Assembly (NCBI GenBank): GCA_946406555.1
Contig: CAMJLB010000015.1
Coordinates: forward strand, 1-37,419
Direction: 5' to 3'
Source: an uncultured Prevotellaceae bacterium
GTDB taxonomy: Bacteria > Bacteroidota > Bacteroidia > Bacteroidales > Bacteroidaceae
Length of the DNA stretch: 37,419 nucleotides
Shown here: positions 9,111-17,308 of the stretch, in pieces
Numbering within the stretch: the first letter of the stretch is position 1
Layout: each line of letters opens with the position of its first letter
The notes under the pieces: model-generated
The model's input: only the letters and a program-made list of their open reading frames with translations
What the model was told of the DNA's origin: nothing
The model's database searches: none
Made by a program: the position numbers and the translations under genes

Positions 9111-9704
9111 ATGAAAGAAATTGAAATCAAAGGTCAGAAGCGTGAGGCTACTGGAAAGAAAGCATCGAAACTCATTCGTAAGGAAGGTCTTGTTCCTTGT
9201 AATCTCTATGGTGAGAAAAAGGGCGAGAATGGGTTGCCCGTTGCCCTGTCGTTTGCAGCTTCGTTCTCCGAACTGCGCAAAGCCGTCTACACTCCCCATG
9301 TGTTTGTAGTTTGCCTCAACATCGATGGCGAGGAGCACAAGGCCATTATTAAGGAGCTGCAGTTCCACCCCACGACAGATGCACTCATTCATGCCGACTT
9401 CTTTGAAGTGAACGAGGAGAAGCCCATCACTGTGGGTATTCCCGTGAAGCTCAACGGTCTGGCACAAGGCGTGCGCGAGGGTGGTAAGCTGAATCTTTCT
9501 ATTCGCAAGATCGACGTTATTGCTCCCTACAAGCAGATACCAGAGATTCTGAACATCGACGTAACCAACCTGGGTCTGGGCAAGGCCATCAAGGTGGGCG
9601 AGCTTAGTTTCGAGGGTCTCGAACTGGCTACTCCTGCACAGGTGGTGGTTTGCTCGGTGAAGGAGACACGCGCCTCTAAGGCTGCTGCTGCCGCCGCTGA
9701 GTAA
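9111..9704 (+). CDS. rplY: 50S ribosomal protein L25/general stress protein Ctc
   Basis: 197 aa; GQKREATGKKASKLIRKEGLVPCNLYG N-terminus and C-terminal CTC domain. Confidence 0.95.
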   Translation: MKEIEIKGQKREATGKKASKLIRKEGLVPCNLYGEKKGENGLPVALSFAASFSELRKAVYTPHVFVVCLNIDGEEHKAIIKELQFHPTTDALIHADFFEVNEEKPITVGIPVKLNGLAQGVREGGKLNLSIRKIDVIAPYKQIPEILNIDVTNLGLGKAIKVGELSFEGLELATPAQVVVCSVKETRASKAAAAAAE

Positions 9705-9716
9705 AAATCATAGGAA

Positions 9717-10289
9717 ATGGACAAGTACTTAATTGTTGGCTTGGGAAACATTGGCGACGAGTACGACCAAACCCGCCACAATACAGGATTTATGGTATTG
9801 GATGCTTTTGCGAAGGCATCCAATATCTGTTTTGAAGACAAACGCTATGGCTTCGTTGCCGAGACGTCGCTCAAAGGGCGCAAAGTGCTGTTGCTGAAAC
9901 CGTCGACATACATGAACCTGAGTGGGAACGCCGTGCGCTATTGGCTGAACAAGGAGAACATAGACCAGCAGCGGCTTCTGGTAGTGAGCGACGATGTTGC
10001 TCTGCCACTGGGGGCCTTCCGCCTGAAAGCCAATGGCTCTAATGGTGGGCACAATGGCTTGGGCCATATTCAGCAACTTATCGGTCAGCAATATGCTCGC
10101 CTGCGTATGGGTATTGGGAATGATTTCCCTCGTGGCATGCAGATAGACTGGGTGCTGGGACGCTATTCCCAAGAAGAGCTTCATACGCTGAAGCCATCTA
10201 TCGATACCGCTGTTGAAATAATCAAAAGCTTCGTTCTTGCCGGAATTGATGTTACTATGAACCAATTTAACAAAATGGGAAAGAAATGA
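9717..10289 (+). CDS. pth: Peptidyl-tRNA hydrolase
   Basis: 190 aa; [45 protein letters not shown] motifs. Confidence 0.97.
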   Translation: MDKYLIVGLGNIGDEYDQTRHNTGFMVLDAFAKASNICFEDKRYGFVAETSLKGRKVLLLKPSTYMNLSGNAVRYWLNKENIDQQRLLVVSDDVALPLGAFRLKANGSNGGHNGLGHIQQLIGQQYARLRMGIGNDFPRGMQIDWVLGRYSQEELHTLKPSIDTAVEIIKSFVLAGIDVTMNQFNKMGKK

Positions 10290-10717
10290 ACACAGAAGCG
10301 CGCATAGATAAATGGCTATGGGCAGCACGCATCTTCAAAACACGTAGCATTGCTGCCGATGCTTGTAAGAATGGACGTGTTATGGTAAACAATGTGTTAG
10401 TAAAGCCATCGCGTACAGTAAAGGAAGGCGACGTGGTTAGCGTGAGAAAGCCTCCTGTCACCTATTCGTTTAAGATTCTAAAGACCATCGAGCAGCGCGT
10501 GGGGGCCAAACTGTTATCCGACATCTATGAGAACGTCACAACCCCTGACCAATACGACCTGTTGGAGATGAACCGAATAAGTGGATTTGTTGATCGTGCA
10601 CGAGGAACAGGCAGACCTACCAAGAAAGATCGCCGTGCCATGGATGCCTTTACTGCACCCGTATTTGAAGGGTTTAGCGACTTCGACTTCGATGAAGGGT
10701 GGGATGAGGAAGAGTGA
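10286..10717 (+). CDS. RNA-binding S4 domain protein (heat-shock protein Hsp15/HslR type)
   Basis: 143 aa; [32 protein letters not shown]4 signature; overlaps pth by 4 bp. Confidence 0.92.
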   Translation: MNTEARIDKWLWAARIFKTRSIAADACKNGRVMVNNVLVKPSRTVKEGDVVSVRKPPVTYSFKILKTIEQRVGAKLLSDIYENVTTPDQYDLLEMNRISGFVDRARGTGRPTKKDRRAMDAFTAPVFEGFSDFDFDEGWDEEE

Positions 10718-10771
10718 TATTACTTTAATAGCCACATTCTATATAAATTAAAAATCTTAAAAAAAACGGAC

Positions 10772-11875
10772 ATGAAAACAATCAAGACGCTTTTGTCGTT
10801 GGTGCTGGGTGCAAGTGCCATGATGGGCTGCCTAAACAATACGGATAACTATCAGGCAGGATTTCCACTGCTTGCGACAAAATATACATATCGCTATGCC
10901 AACAATACACGTGACACACTCTTAATCATGAGTTATGGCCGCTGGAGCCTGGAGCGCACCTCGTCTGGTGGCGAATGGTGTGTGCCCGCAATTATGCAGG
11001 GTAATGCTAACACAGATTATAGAGTATGCTTTAATTTTAGCCAGAACAGCACAGGTTACCAGCGCTCGGCATCGTTCCAAATTAAAGATGTGGAACATGC
11101 CAACGATGCATACGCAAACTTCAGTATAACGCAACTTGCCACGCGAGGCGACGGCTCGTTGGGCAATGCACCGTTGGTGAAGAAAATTGCCGGAACCGAC
11201 GGTAGCTTAATTGAAATCTCTTATGATGAAGTTTGTAGGCCTTTGACCTTTAAGCTTTCGAAAAACAACACAATATTGAACAATCTCGTGTTTGGCTATG
11301 ACGACACGCAAGACATTATGACCGTCACCATTAATGGCGGCAGACAACTGAAGGCCTCGTATGCCAATGACTATCAGCCAATAGAAAGCCTTGGAGATGA
11401 CGGAGAAAAAATTGCTTATCGGGAGCAAGACTATTTCAATCTGACCCATAGCCATTATGCCTTCAATATAGAGCATCGTTTAGGTAATGGAACTTACAGT
11501 GGCTATAGCTATCTTCTTGAGAGTGCGTCGCAGCTTCTGCCAGACAAACTCCACAATGCTGACAGCCTGCGCTATACAAGTGGCAAAGATAAAGAAGTAA
11601 CTGAAACCTTGGCAATGAAGCCTACCTATAGCCAAAACGACAATCGTTGTCAGTCAGTCGATGTCAACCAGCTACTTTTAGGCGTAGAACGTTGTAATCC
11701 CTATATGCTGTTGTCGCTTTTCCGTGCTGCACGCAATACAAGCATTTTTGATGTGGTAAAGGTGACGGGTAAGCCCGACATACGTTTTACAACCACGCTG
11801 AACGGCGACAAGAGTGTAAGCGAACTCACTGTGGCTCAAGACAACGAAAGCATAACCTATACCTTTACTTATTAG
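10772..11875 (+). CDS. Putative lipoprotein of unknown function
   Basis: 367 aa; signal peptide with lipobox-like AMMG-C (MKTIKTLLSLVLGASAMMGCLNN). Confidence 0.8.
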   Translation: MKTIKTLLSLVLGASAMMGCLNNTDNYQAGFPLLATKYTYRYANNTRDTLLIMSYGRWSLERTSSGGEWCVPAIMQGNANTDYRVCFNFSQNSTGYQRSASFQIKDVEHANDAYANFSITQLATRGDGSLGNAPLVKKIAGTDGSLIEISYDEVCRPLTFKLSKNNTILNNLVFGYDDTQDIMTVTINGGRQLKASYANDYQPIESLGDDGEKIAYREQDYFNLTHSHYAFNIEHRLGNGTYSGYSYLLESASQLLPDKLHNADSLRYTSGKDKEVTETLAMKPTYSQNDNRCQSVDVNQLLLGVERCNPYMLLSLFRAARNTSIFDVVKVTGKPDIRFTTTLNGDKSVSELTVAQDNESITYTFTY

Positions 11876-11888
11876 CAGTTGTTGAAAA

Positions 11889-12848
11889 ATGCTTCTCAAT
11901 ATCTTATTTATAATAATAGGTGTGACATTGGTATTATGGGGTGCCGACCGGCTGACGGATGGTGCCTCGTCGATAGCTCGTCGCATGAACGTACCCGAAA
12001 TAGTGATAGGCTTAACCATAGTGGCTGCCGGCACGTCGGCCCCCGAACTGTTTGTGAGCCTCGTTTCCGCTTTGAAAGGAACACCCGATATGGCAGTAGG
12101 CAATGTGGTGGGCAGCAATATCTTCAATTGCCTGCTCATCGTGGGCTGCTCGGCGATGGTGGCACCCATGACTATAGCCCGATCAACTGTGACCAAGGAT
12201 ATCCCCTTCGCAGTGGCGGCTTCGCTATTACTCATTATTATTTGTATGGATGGCTGGCAGACAACAAGCCTGTCTGGAAAAGTGATTAGCCGTCTTGATG
12301 GTGTCTGGATGCTATTGGCTTTCGCCGCCTTTATGATTTATACTTTCCGTGTGGCCAAAGATTCTCCAGTAGCTGAGGTCGATGCTGCCAAAATGACTAC
12401 TCCCGTATGGCTGGGACTGCTTTGGGTGTTAATAGGGTTACTATGTCTTGTGGTGGGTTCAAACCTGTTCGTTGGTTCTGCATCGGCAGTCGCTGCCTCA
12501 TTGGGCGTGAGCGAAGGCGTGATAGGTCTCACCATAGTCGCCGGGGGAACATCGCTGCCTGAATTGGCAACCAGTGTGGTGGCAGCCCGTAAAGGCCAAT
12601 CGGCTATTGCCATCGGCAATGTGATTGGCTCTTCGGTGTTTAATATTCTGCTTATCTTGGGACTCACAGCCGTCATAAGTCCTATGCAGATAGGTGGCAT
12701 TACATTGGTCGACGTAGGCCTTATGCTCGTTTCTGTGGTCTTGGTTTGGTTCTTCTCGGCTACGAAACTCACCGTAGCTCGTTGGGAGGGAGCCCTTCTC
12801 ACGCTCATCTTCTTCGCCTACTTGGGGTGGTTGCTCTACAACCTGTAA
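11889..12848 (+). CDS. Calcium/sodium antiporter (CaCA family, YrbG-like)
   Basis: 319 aa; two inverted alpha-repeats (IVIGLTIVAAGTSAPELFVSL...VVGSNIFN / GVIGLTIVAGGTSLPELATSV...NVIGSSVFNI). Confidence 0.93.
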   Translation: MLLNILFIIIGVTLVLWGADRLTDGASSIARRMNVPEIVIGLTIVAAGTSAPELFVSLVSALKGTPDMAVGNVVGSNIFNCLLIVGCSAMVAPMTIARSTVTKDIPFAVAASLLLIIICMDGWQTTSLSGKVISRLDGVWMLLAFAAFMIYTFRVAKDSPVAEVDAAKMTTPVWLGLLWVLIGLLCLVVGSNLFVGSASAVAASLGVSEGVIGLTIVAGGTSLPELATSVVAARKGQSAIAIGNVIGSSVFNILLILGLTAVISPMQIGGITLVDVGLMLVSVVLVWFFSATKLTVARWEGALLTLIFFAYLGWLLYNL

Positions 12849-12876
12849 CCTACATTTTGTATATCATTTATATTAT

Positions 12877-14286
12877 ATGGGAAAAATAATCGTAGCTGGC
12901 ATAGGACCTGGTAGTCCTTCCGACATGACCCCCTCCGTACTTGATGCCGTAGGAAAAGCTGATGCAGTGATAGGCTATAAATACTATTTTCAGTTCATTC
13001 AAGACCATGTGAAGCTAGGTTGCAAATGTGTCGACACTGGCATGAAAAAGGAACGTGAGCGGGCTGAACAAGCTTTTTTGCTGGCAGAGGATGGTATGAC
13101 GGTGGTTGTTATTTCTTCAGGAGATGCCGGTCTTTATGGCATGGCTCCGCTTGTCTACGAGATGGCGATCGAACGGCGTTCGACTATTGAGATAGAAACG
13201 CTTCCAGGAATCTCTGCCTATCAAAAGGCTGCATCACTGCTTGGGGCACCCATCGGTCACGATGTATGCTTGATATCGCTTTCAGACCTTATGACCCCAT
13301 GGAATGTGATTGAGAAACGTATCAAGGCTGCTGCAATGGGCGATTTTGTAACGGCGATCTATAATCCGAAAAGCAACGGCCGCTACTGGCAGTTGTATCG
13401 GTTGCAGGAGCTTATGTTGCAAGAGAGAGTTGCATCGACCCCTGTCGGCTATGTACGTCAGGCAGGGCGGAGTAATGAACAGATCACTCTGACCACTTTG
13501 GGCGAAATGAATCCAGAGGAAGTTGATATGTTCACGGTTGTCATCATAGGCAACTCGCAGTCGTATATAGACAACAACCGAATGATAACACCCAGAGGAT
13601 ATTACAGAAACGATCAGAATAGGGTAGACAAAGAACAAAAGAAAGGTCAGGAAATCATGATTCAGTCGTTTCGTACAATAAGAGATGAATTGCAACGTAA
13701 AGACTGGCCTTTGGATCATCTGTGGGCACTTCTTCATGCCGTACATACTACAGCCGACTTCGACATGGAACATATTCTATATACAGATTCGCATGCCGTG
13801 GAACTTTTATTTAATAAAATAAAGGATGGGACGCTGAAGACTATTGTAACCGATGTGACAATGGTGACGAGTGGCATTCGAAAAGGAGCACTACAGCGAC
13901 TTGGCATCGAGGCAAAATGCTATCTTGGCGACCCACGTGTAGCAGAGCTATCGGCAATGCAAAACATTACCCGAACGCAAGCAGGCATACGCTTGGCGGT
14001 GGAAGAGCATCCTGACGCGTTGTATGTATTTGGCAATGCGCCTACAGCCTTGATGGAACTATGCGAACTTGTGCGTCGTGGTAAGGCGCGGCCTGCAGGT
14101 ATCATTGCTGCACCTGTTGGTTTCGTACATGTGTGCGAATCGAAGCACATGGTGAAGCCATTTAAGCATATTCCCAAAATCATTGTCGAAGGGCGTAAGG
14201 GGGGCAGCAATCTGGCGGCTACGCTCTGCAATGCTATCATGACCTTCGACGATGCCGAACAATTGCGTCCAGGCAGAGACTTGTAG
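12877..14286 (+). CDS. cobJ-cbiC: Fusion of precorrin-3B C17-methyltransferase (CobJ/CbiH) and precorrin-8X methylmutase (CobH/CbiC)
   Basis: 469 aa; residues 1-~245 tetrapyrrole methylase (GIGPGSPSDMTP, SSGDAGLYGMA, LPGISAYQKAASLLGAPIGHD, AIYNPKS); from ~261 CbiC (HTTADFDMEHILY, TDVTMVTSGI, GNAPTALMEL, PAGIIAAPVGFVHVCESK). Confidence 0.93.
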   Translation: MGKIIVAGIGPGSPSDMTPSVLDAVGKADAVIGYKYYFQFIQDHVKLGCKCVDTGMKKERERAEQAFLLAEDGMTVVVISSGDAGLYGMAPLVYEMAIERRSTIEIETLPGISAYQKAASLLGAPIGHDVCLISLSDLMTPWNVIEKRIKAAAMGDFVTAIYNPKSNGRYWQLYRLQELMLQERVASTPVGYVRQAGRSNEQITLTTLGEMNPEEVDMFTVVIIGNSQSYIDNNRMITPRGYYRNDQNRVDKEQKKGQEIMIQSFRTIRDELQRKDWPLDHLWALLHAVHTTADFDMEHILYTDSHAVELLFNKIKDGTLKTIVTDVTMVTSGIRKGALQRLGIEAKCYLGDPRVAELSAMQNITRTQAGIRLAVEEHPDALYVFGNAPTALMELCELVRRGKARPAGIIAAPVGFVHVCESKHMVKPFKHIPKIIVEGRKGGSNLAATLCNAIMTFDDAEQLRPGRDL

Positions 14287-14310
14287 ACATGCTACTTTAT
14301 ATTTAGAGAG

Positions 14311-15564
14311 ATGAAATTCATTGTTATTGGCATTTCCGATCATCCGCAACCTTTCTTTTCACCTGACGTGGCTGAAATCATCAGACAAGGGAAGGTCTTT
14401 TCCGGTGGTCGCAGACATCATCACATCGTGGCAAAATTTTTGCCCATCGGTGCTGAATGGATAGACATTTCCGTACCACTTGATGCCGTATTTGAAAAAT
14501 ATGCATGTGCTTTTCCCAAAGATAGAGCAGAACAGGCGTCTTTGATAGTCTTTGCCTCGGGCGACCCATTATTCTTTGGTTTTGCCAATACGATAAAACG
14601 TAAAATGCCTCATGCCGAGATATTGCTTTATCCAACATTCAACTCTCTGCAGACATTAGCCCATCGACTACTCCTGCCCTATCATGACATGCGAGTAGTC
14701 TCGCTTACAGGCCGCCCTTGGTCAGAGTTCGACAGGGCCTTGATAGAAAGAGTATCAAAAATTGGCGTGCTGACCGACCGTGAGCATTCGCCGCAGGCGA
14801 TAGCAAGACGCATGTTAGCGTATGGCTATTCTCAATATATCATGTCAGTAGGCGAACACTTGGGCAATCCTGACCAGGAAAAGATTACCACCCTTTCCTT
14901 GCTAGAAGCAACTGAAGTGGAGTTCGCTCAGCCAAATTGTTTGATTCTTCATGCCAAGCCTGACGATATGAAACTGGCGAGAAATAGTCATTCTGCACGT
15001 TTTGGCATACCCGATGATCAGTTTGCTTTACTCCATGGAAGAGAGAAGATGATTACCAAGATGCCCATTCGACTGCTGACCCTACAAGCACTCGACTTGC
15101 CAAGACGGCAAGTGCTATGGGATATAGGGTTCTGTACAGGCAGCATTTCTATTGAAGCACGTCTGCAATTTCCACATCTGCACATTGAAGCATTTGAGAT
15201 ACGGCCAGAGGGTAGGGAACTAATGCATGTCAACAGTCAACGTTTTGGTGCGCCTGGCATAGGGGTGCATATTGGCGACTTCCTTGATGCCGATATTTCA
15301 GAGCTTCCTCGGCCAGATGCTGTGTTCATTGGCGGACATGGTGGGCGGTTGAAGGCTATCATCGGCCGGGTACTGACCATTCTGTCAGAAGGCGGGTGTA
15401 TTGTGATGAACAGCGTTTCGGCTCAGAGTCGGCAACTATGGCAGGTGGCGTGCGATGATTTTGGACTACAGCAAGAAGCACCAATGCGCATCGCATTGAA
15501 TGATTATAATCCAATAACAATTCTTAAAGTAGTAAAGCATGAAAATAGCCATCATACAGATTAG
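14311..15564 (+). CDS. cbiET: Precorrin-6Y C5,15-methyltransferase/decarboxylase (CbiE-CbiT fusion, CobL type)
   Basis: 417 aa; N-terminal CbiE (VFSGGRRHH, FASGDPLFFGFA), C-terminal CbiT methyltransferase (LWDIGFCTGSISIEARLQFP). Confidence 0.93.
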   Translation: MKFIVIGISDHPQPFFSPDVAEIIRQGKVFSGGRRHHHIVAKFLPIGAEWIDISVPLDAVFEKYACAFPKDRAEQASLIVFASGDPLFFGFANTIKRKMPHAEILLYPTFNSLQTLAHRLLLPYHDMRVVSLTGRPWSEFDRALIERVSKIGVLTDREHSPQAIARRMLAYGYSQYIMSVGEHLGNPDQEKITTLSLLEATEVEFAQPNCLILHAKPDDMKLARNSHSARFGIPDDQFALLHGREKMITKMPIRLLTLQALDLPRRQVLWDIGFCTGSISIEARLQFPHLHIEAFEIRPEGRELMHVNSQRFGAPGIGVHIGDFLDADISELPRPDAVFIGGHGGRLKAIIGRVLTILSEGGCIVMNSVSAQSRQLWQVACDDFGLQQEAPMRIALNDYNPITILKVVKHENSHHTD

Positions 15565-17308
15565 TGAAGCAAGCAACAACTTGGCAAGTACGCTCCAAAA
15601 AGAAATGGGCTGTGTGCTCATTGCACGAAATTCTATAGCAGAAAATTGGAAAAAATATAACGCTTTCGTTTTCATTGGTGCTTTAGGTATATGTGTGCGT
15701 ACCATTGCTCCTTATATAGAAGACAAGTACAGTGATCCTGCCATCGTTTGCATCGATAGCATGGGGCGTCAGGTAATCAGCGTGCTTAGTGGGCATGTCG
15801 GGGGGGCCAACGAATTGACCCTTACTTTGGCAGGTGTGTTGGGAAGCAGCCCTGTCATTACCACACAGAGCGATCAGGTGGGACTATGGGCACTTGACAC
15901 GTTGCAGCAACGCTTTGGCTGGCAACTGGCTGAAGGTAGCAGCGACATGAACGATTGTATCTTTACCTTTGTCGGCCAAAAGCCAACAGCCTTGTTGATA
16001 GAAACTCGTGATGAAGGGACTGACTATCTTGAACGCACATTGCCAAAGCATGTCAGCATGATAAGCGACATCAATGATGTGGGGCAATGCCAGCTTCTCA
16101 TCGTTGTATCGCCCTTTTTGAAGCAATATCCTATAGGGGTGAAGATTCTGCATTTTATACCAAAGATAGGTGTCATTGGCTTTGGACTTGCCCATCGGCC
16201 TGATGACTATCTTGAAATAGAACAACAGATAAATGGGGCTTTAGCAAATCAGGGAGTCCTTCCCTGTGCTAAAAGATATTGTACTATTGATGTAAAAGCT
16301 GAGGAGCCTTTCGTAGAGCTAATTCGTAGTAAGGGATATGAAATGGAGTTTTTTACAGCCGAACAGTTAGCTGCCATAGAAGTCCCTAACCCAAGTCCTG
16401 TCGTACAAAAACATGTTGACACGCCCAGTGTCTGCGAAGCTGCCGCCATACTCGGGGCAGGAAATGGCCAACTTGTTGTGCAAAAGGTGAAAGGGAAAAA
16501 CTGGACAGCAGCAATGGCTATACCTTCCTCTCATTTGACTATGGCCAAACGACCGCACGTCGAAATTGTTGGGGCTGGCCCTGGGGCACCCGATCTAATT
16601 AGCGTGCGTGGCAAGCGGTTTCTGGAACAGGCCGATTTGATACTCTATGCTGGCAGTCTGGTGCCACGCGAACTCACCAATTATCATAAAGCAGGTGCTG
16701 TGGTTCGCTCGTCGGCAAGTATGACTCTTGAAGAGCAGTGTCAACTCATGAAGCAACATTACGATAAAGGGCATTTCATTGTCCGCCTGCATACTGGCGA
16801 CCCATGTATCTTTGGAGCCATACAGGAGCAAATGGCTTTTTTCGACCGTGAGAGAATGTCGTATCATATCACGCCTGGCATATCATCGTTTTTGGCTGCT
16901 GCCGCTGAGTTACAGAGCCAGTTTACAATACCAGAACGAACCCAAACCATTATTCTTACTCGTGGCGAAGGACGCACCCCAATGCCAGAGCGTGAACAAT
17001 TACATTTGCTGGCGCGTAGTCAAAGCACGATGTGTATTTTCCTTTCGGCCGCCATCGTCGATGATGTGCAACGCGAACTATTGATGGAATATCCTGCCGA
17101 TACCCCCGTGGCGGCCTGCTATCATCTGACGTGGCCCGACCAGCGCATTTTCCGTGGAGTACTGAAAGATCTGGCCAAGATGGTGCACGACAATCGCCTT
17201 ACACTTACTACCATGTTGGTAGTGGGCGAAGCCATCGATAATCGCAAAGGTCTTTCTGAACTATATAACAGGCATTTCACTCATCTTTTCAGAAAAGGCG
17301 AAGGTTAA
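15539..17308 (+). CDS. cbiG-cbiF: Fusion of cobalt-precorrin-5A hydrolase (CbiG) and precorrin-4 C11-methyltransferase (CbiF/CobM)
   Basis: 589 aa; CbiG N-domain (FIGALGICVRTIAPYI, SVLSGHVGGANELT) then CbiF (EIVGAGPGAPDLISVRGKRFLEQADLILYAGSLVP, HTGDPCIFGAIQEQM, TPGISSFLAAAA, TRGEGRTPMP). Confidence 0.93.
   Translation: MKIAIIQISEASNNLASTLQKEMGCVLIARNSIAENWKKYNAFVFIGALGICVRTIAPYIEDKYSDPAIVCIDSMGRQVISVLSGHVGGANELTLTLAGVLGSSPVITTQSDQVGLWALDTLQQRFGWQLAEGSSDMNDCIFTFVGQKPTALLIETRDEGTDYLERTLPKHVSMISDINDVGQCQLLIVVSPFLKQYPIGVKILHFIPKIGVIGFGLAHRPDDYLEIEQQINGALANQGVLPCAKRYCTIDVKAEEPFVELIRSKGYEMEFFTAEQLAAIEVPNPSPVVQKHVDTPSVCEAAAILGAGNGQLVVQKVKGKNWTAAMAIPSSHLTMAKRPHVEIVGAGPGAPDLISVRGKRFLEQADLILYAGSLVPRELTNYHKAGAVVRSSASMTLEEQCQLMKQHYDKGHFIVRLHTGDPCIFGAIQEQMAFFDRERMSYHITPGISSFLAAAAELQSQFTIPERTQTIILTRGEGRTPMPEREQLHLLARSQSTMCIFLSAAIVDDVQRELLMEYPADTPVAACYHLTWPDQRIFRGVLKDLAKMVHDNRLTLTTMLVVGEAIDNRKGLSELYNRHFTHLFRKGEG

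Noticed and set aside
12849-12876. Cobalamin riboswitch upstream of the cobalamin block
   Set aside because: The intergenic space is only 28 bp and no B12-box-like sequence was recognised in the window by eye.
15800-15806. Seven-base G/C tracts in coding genes (15800 in cbiG, ~21642 in the TPR gene, ~34764 in the AAA+ gene) as phase-variation switches
   Set aside because: All lie in intact frames of housekeeping-type or cytosolic genes and are too short and isolated to argue for contingency loci.
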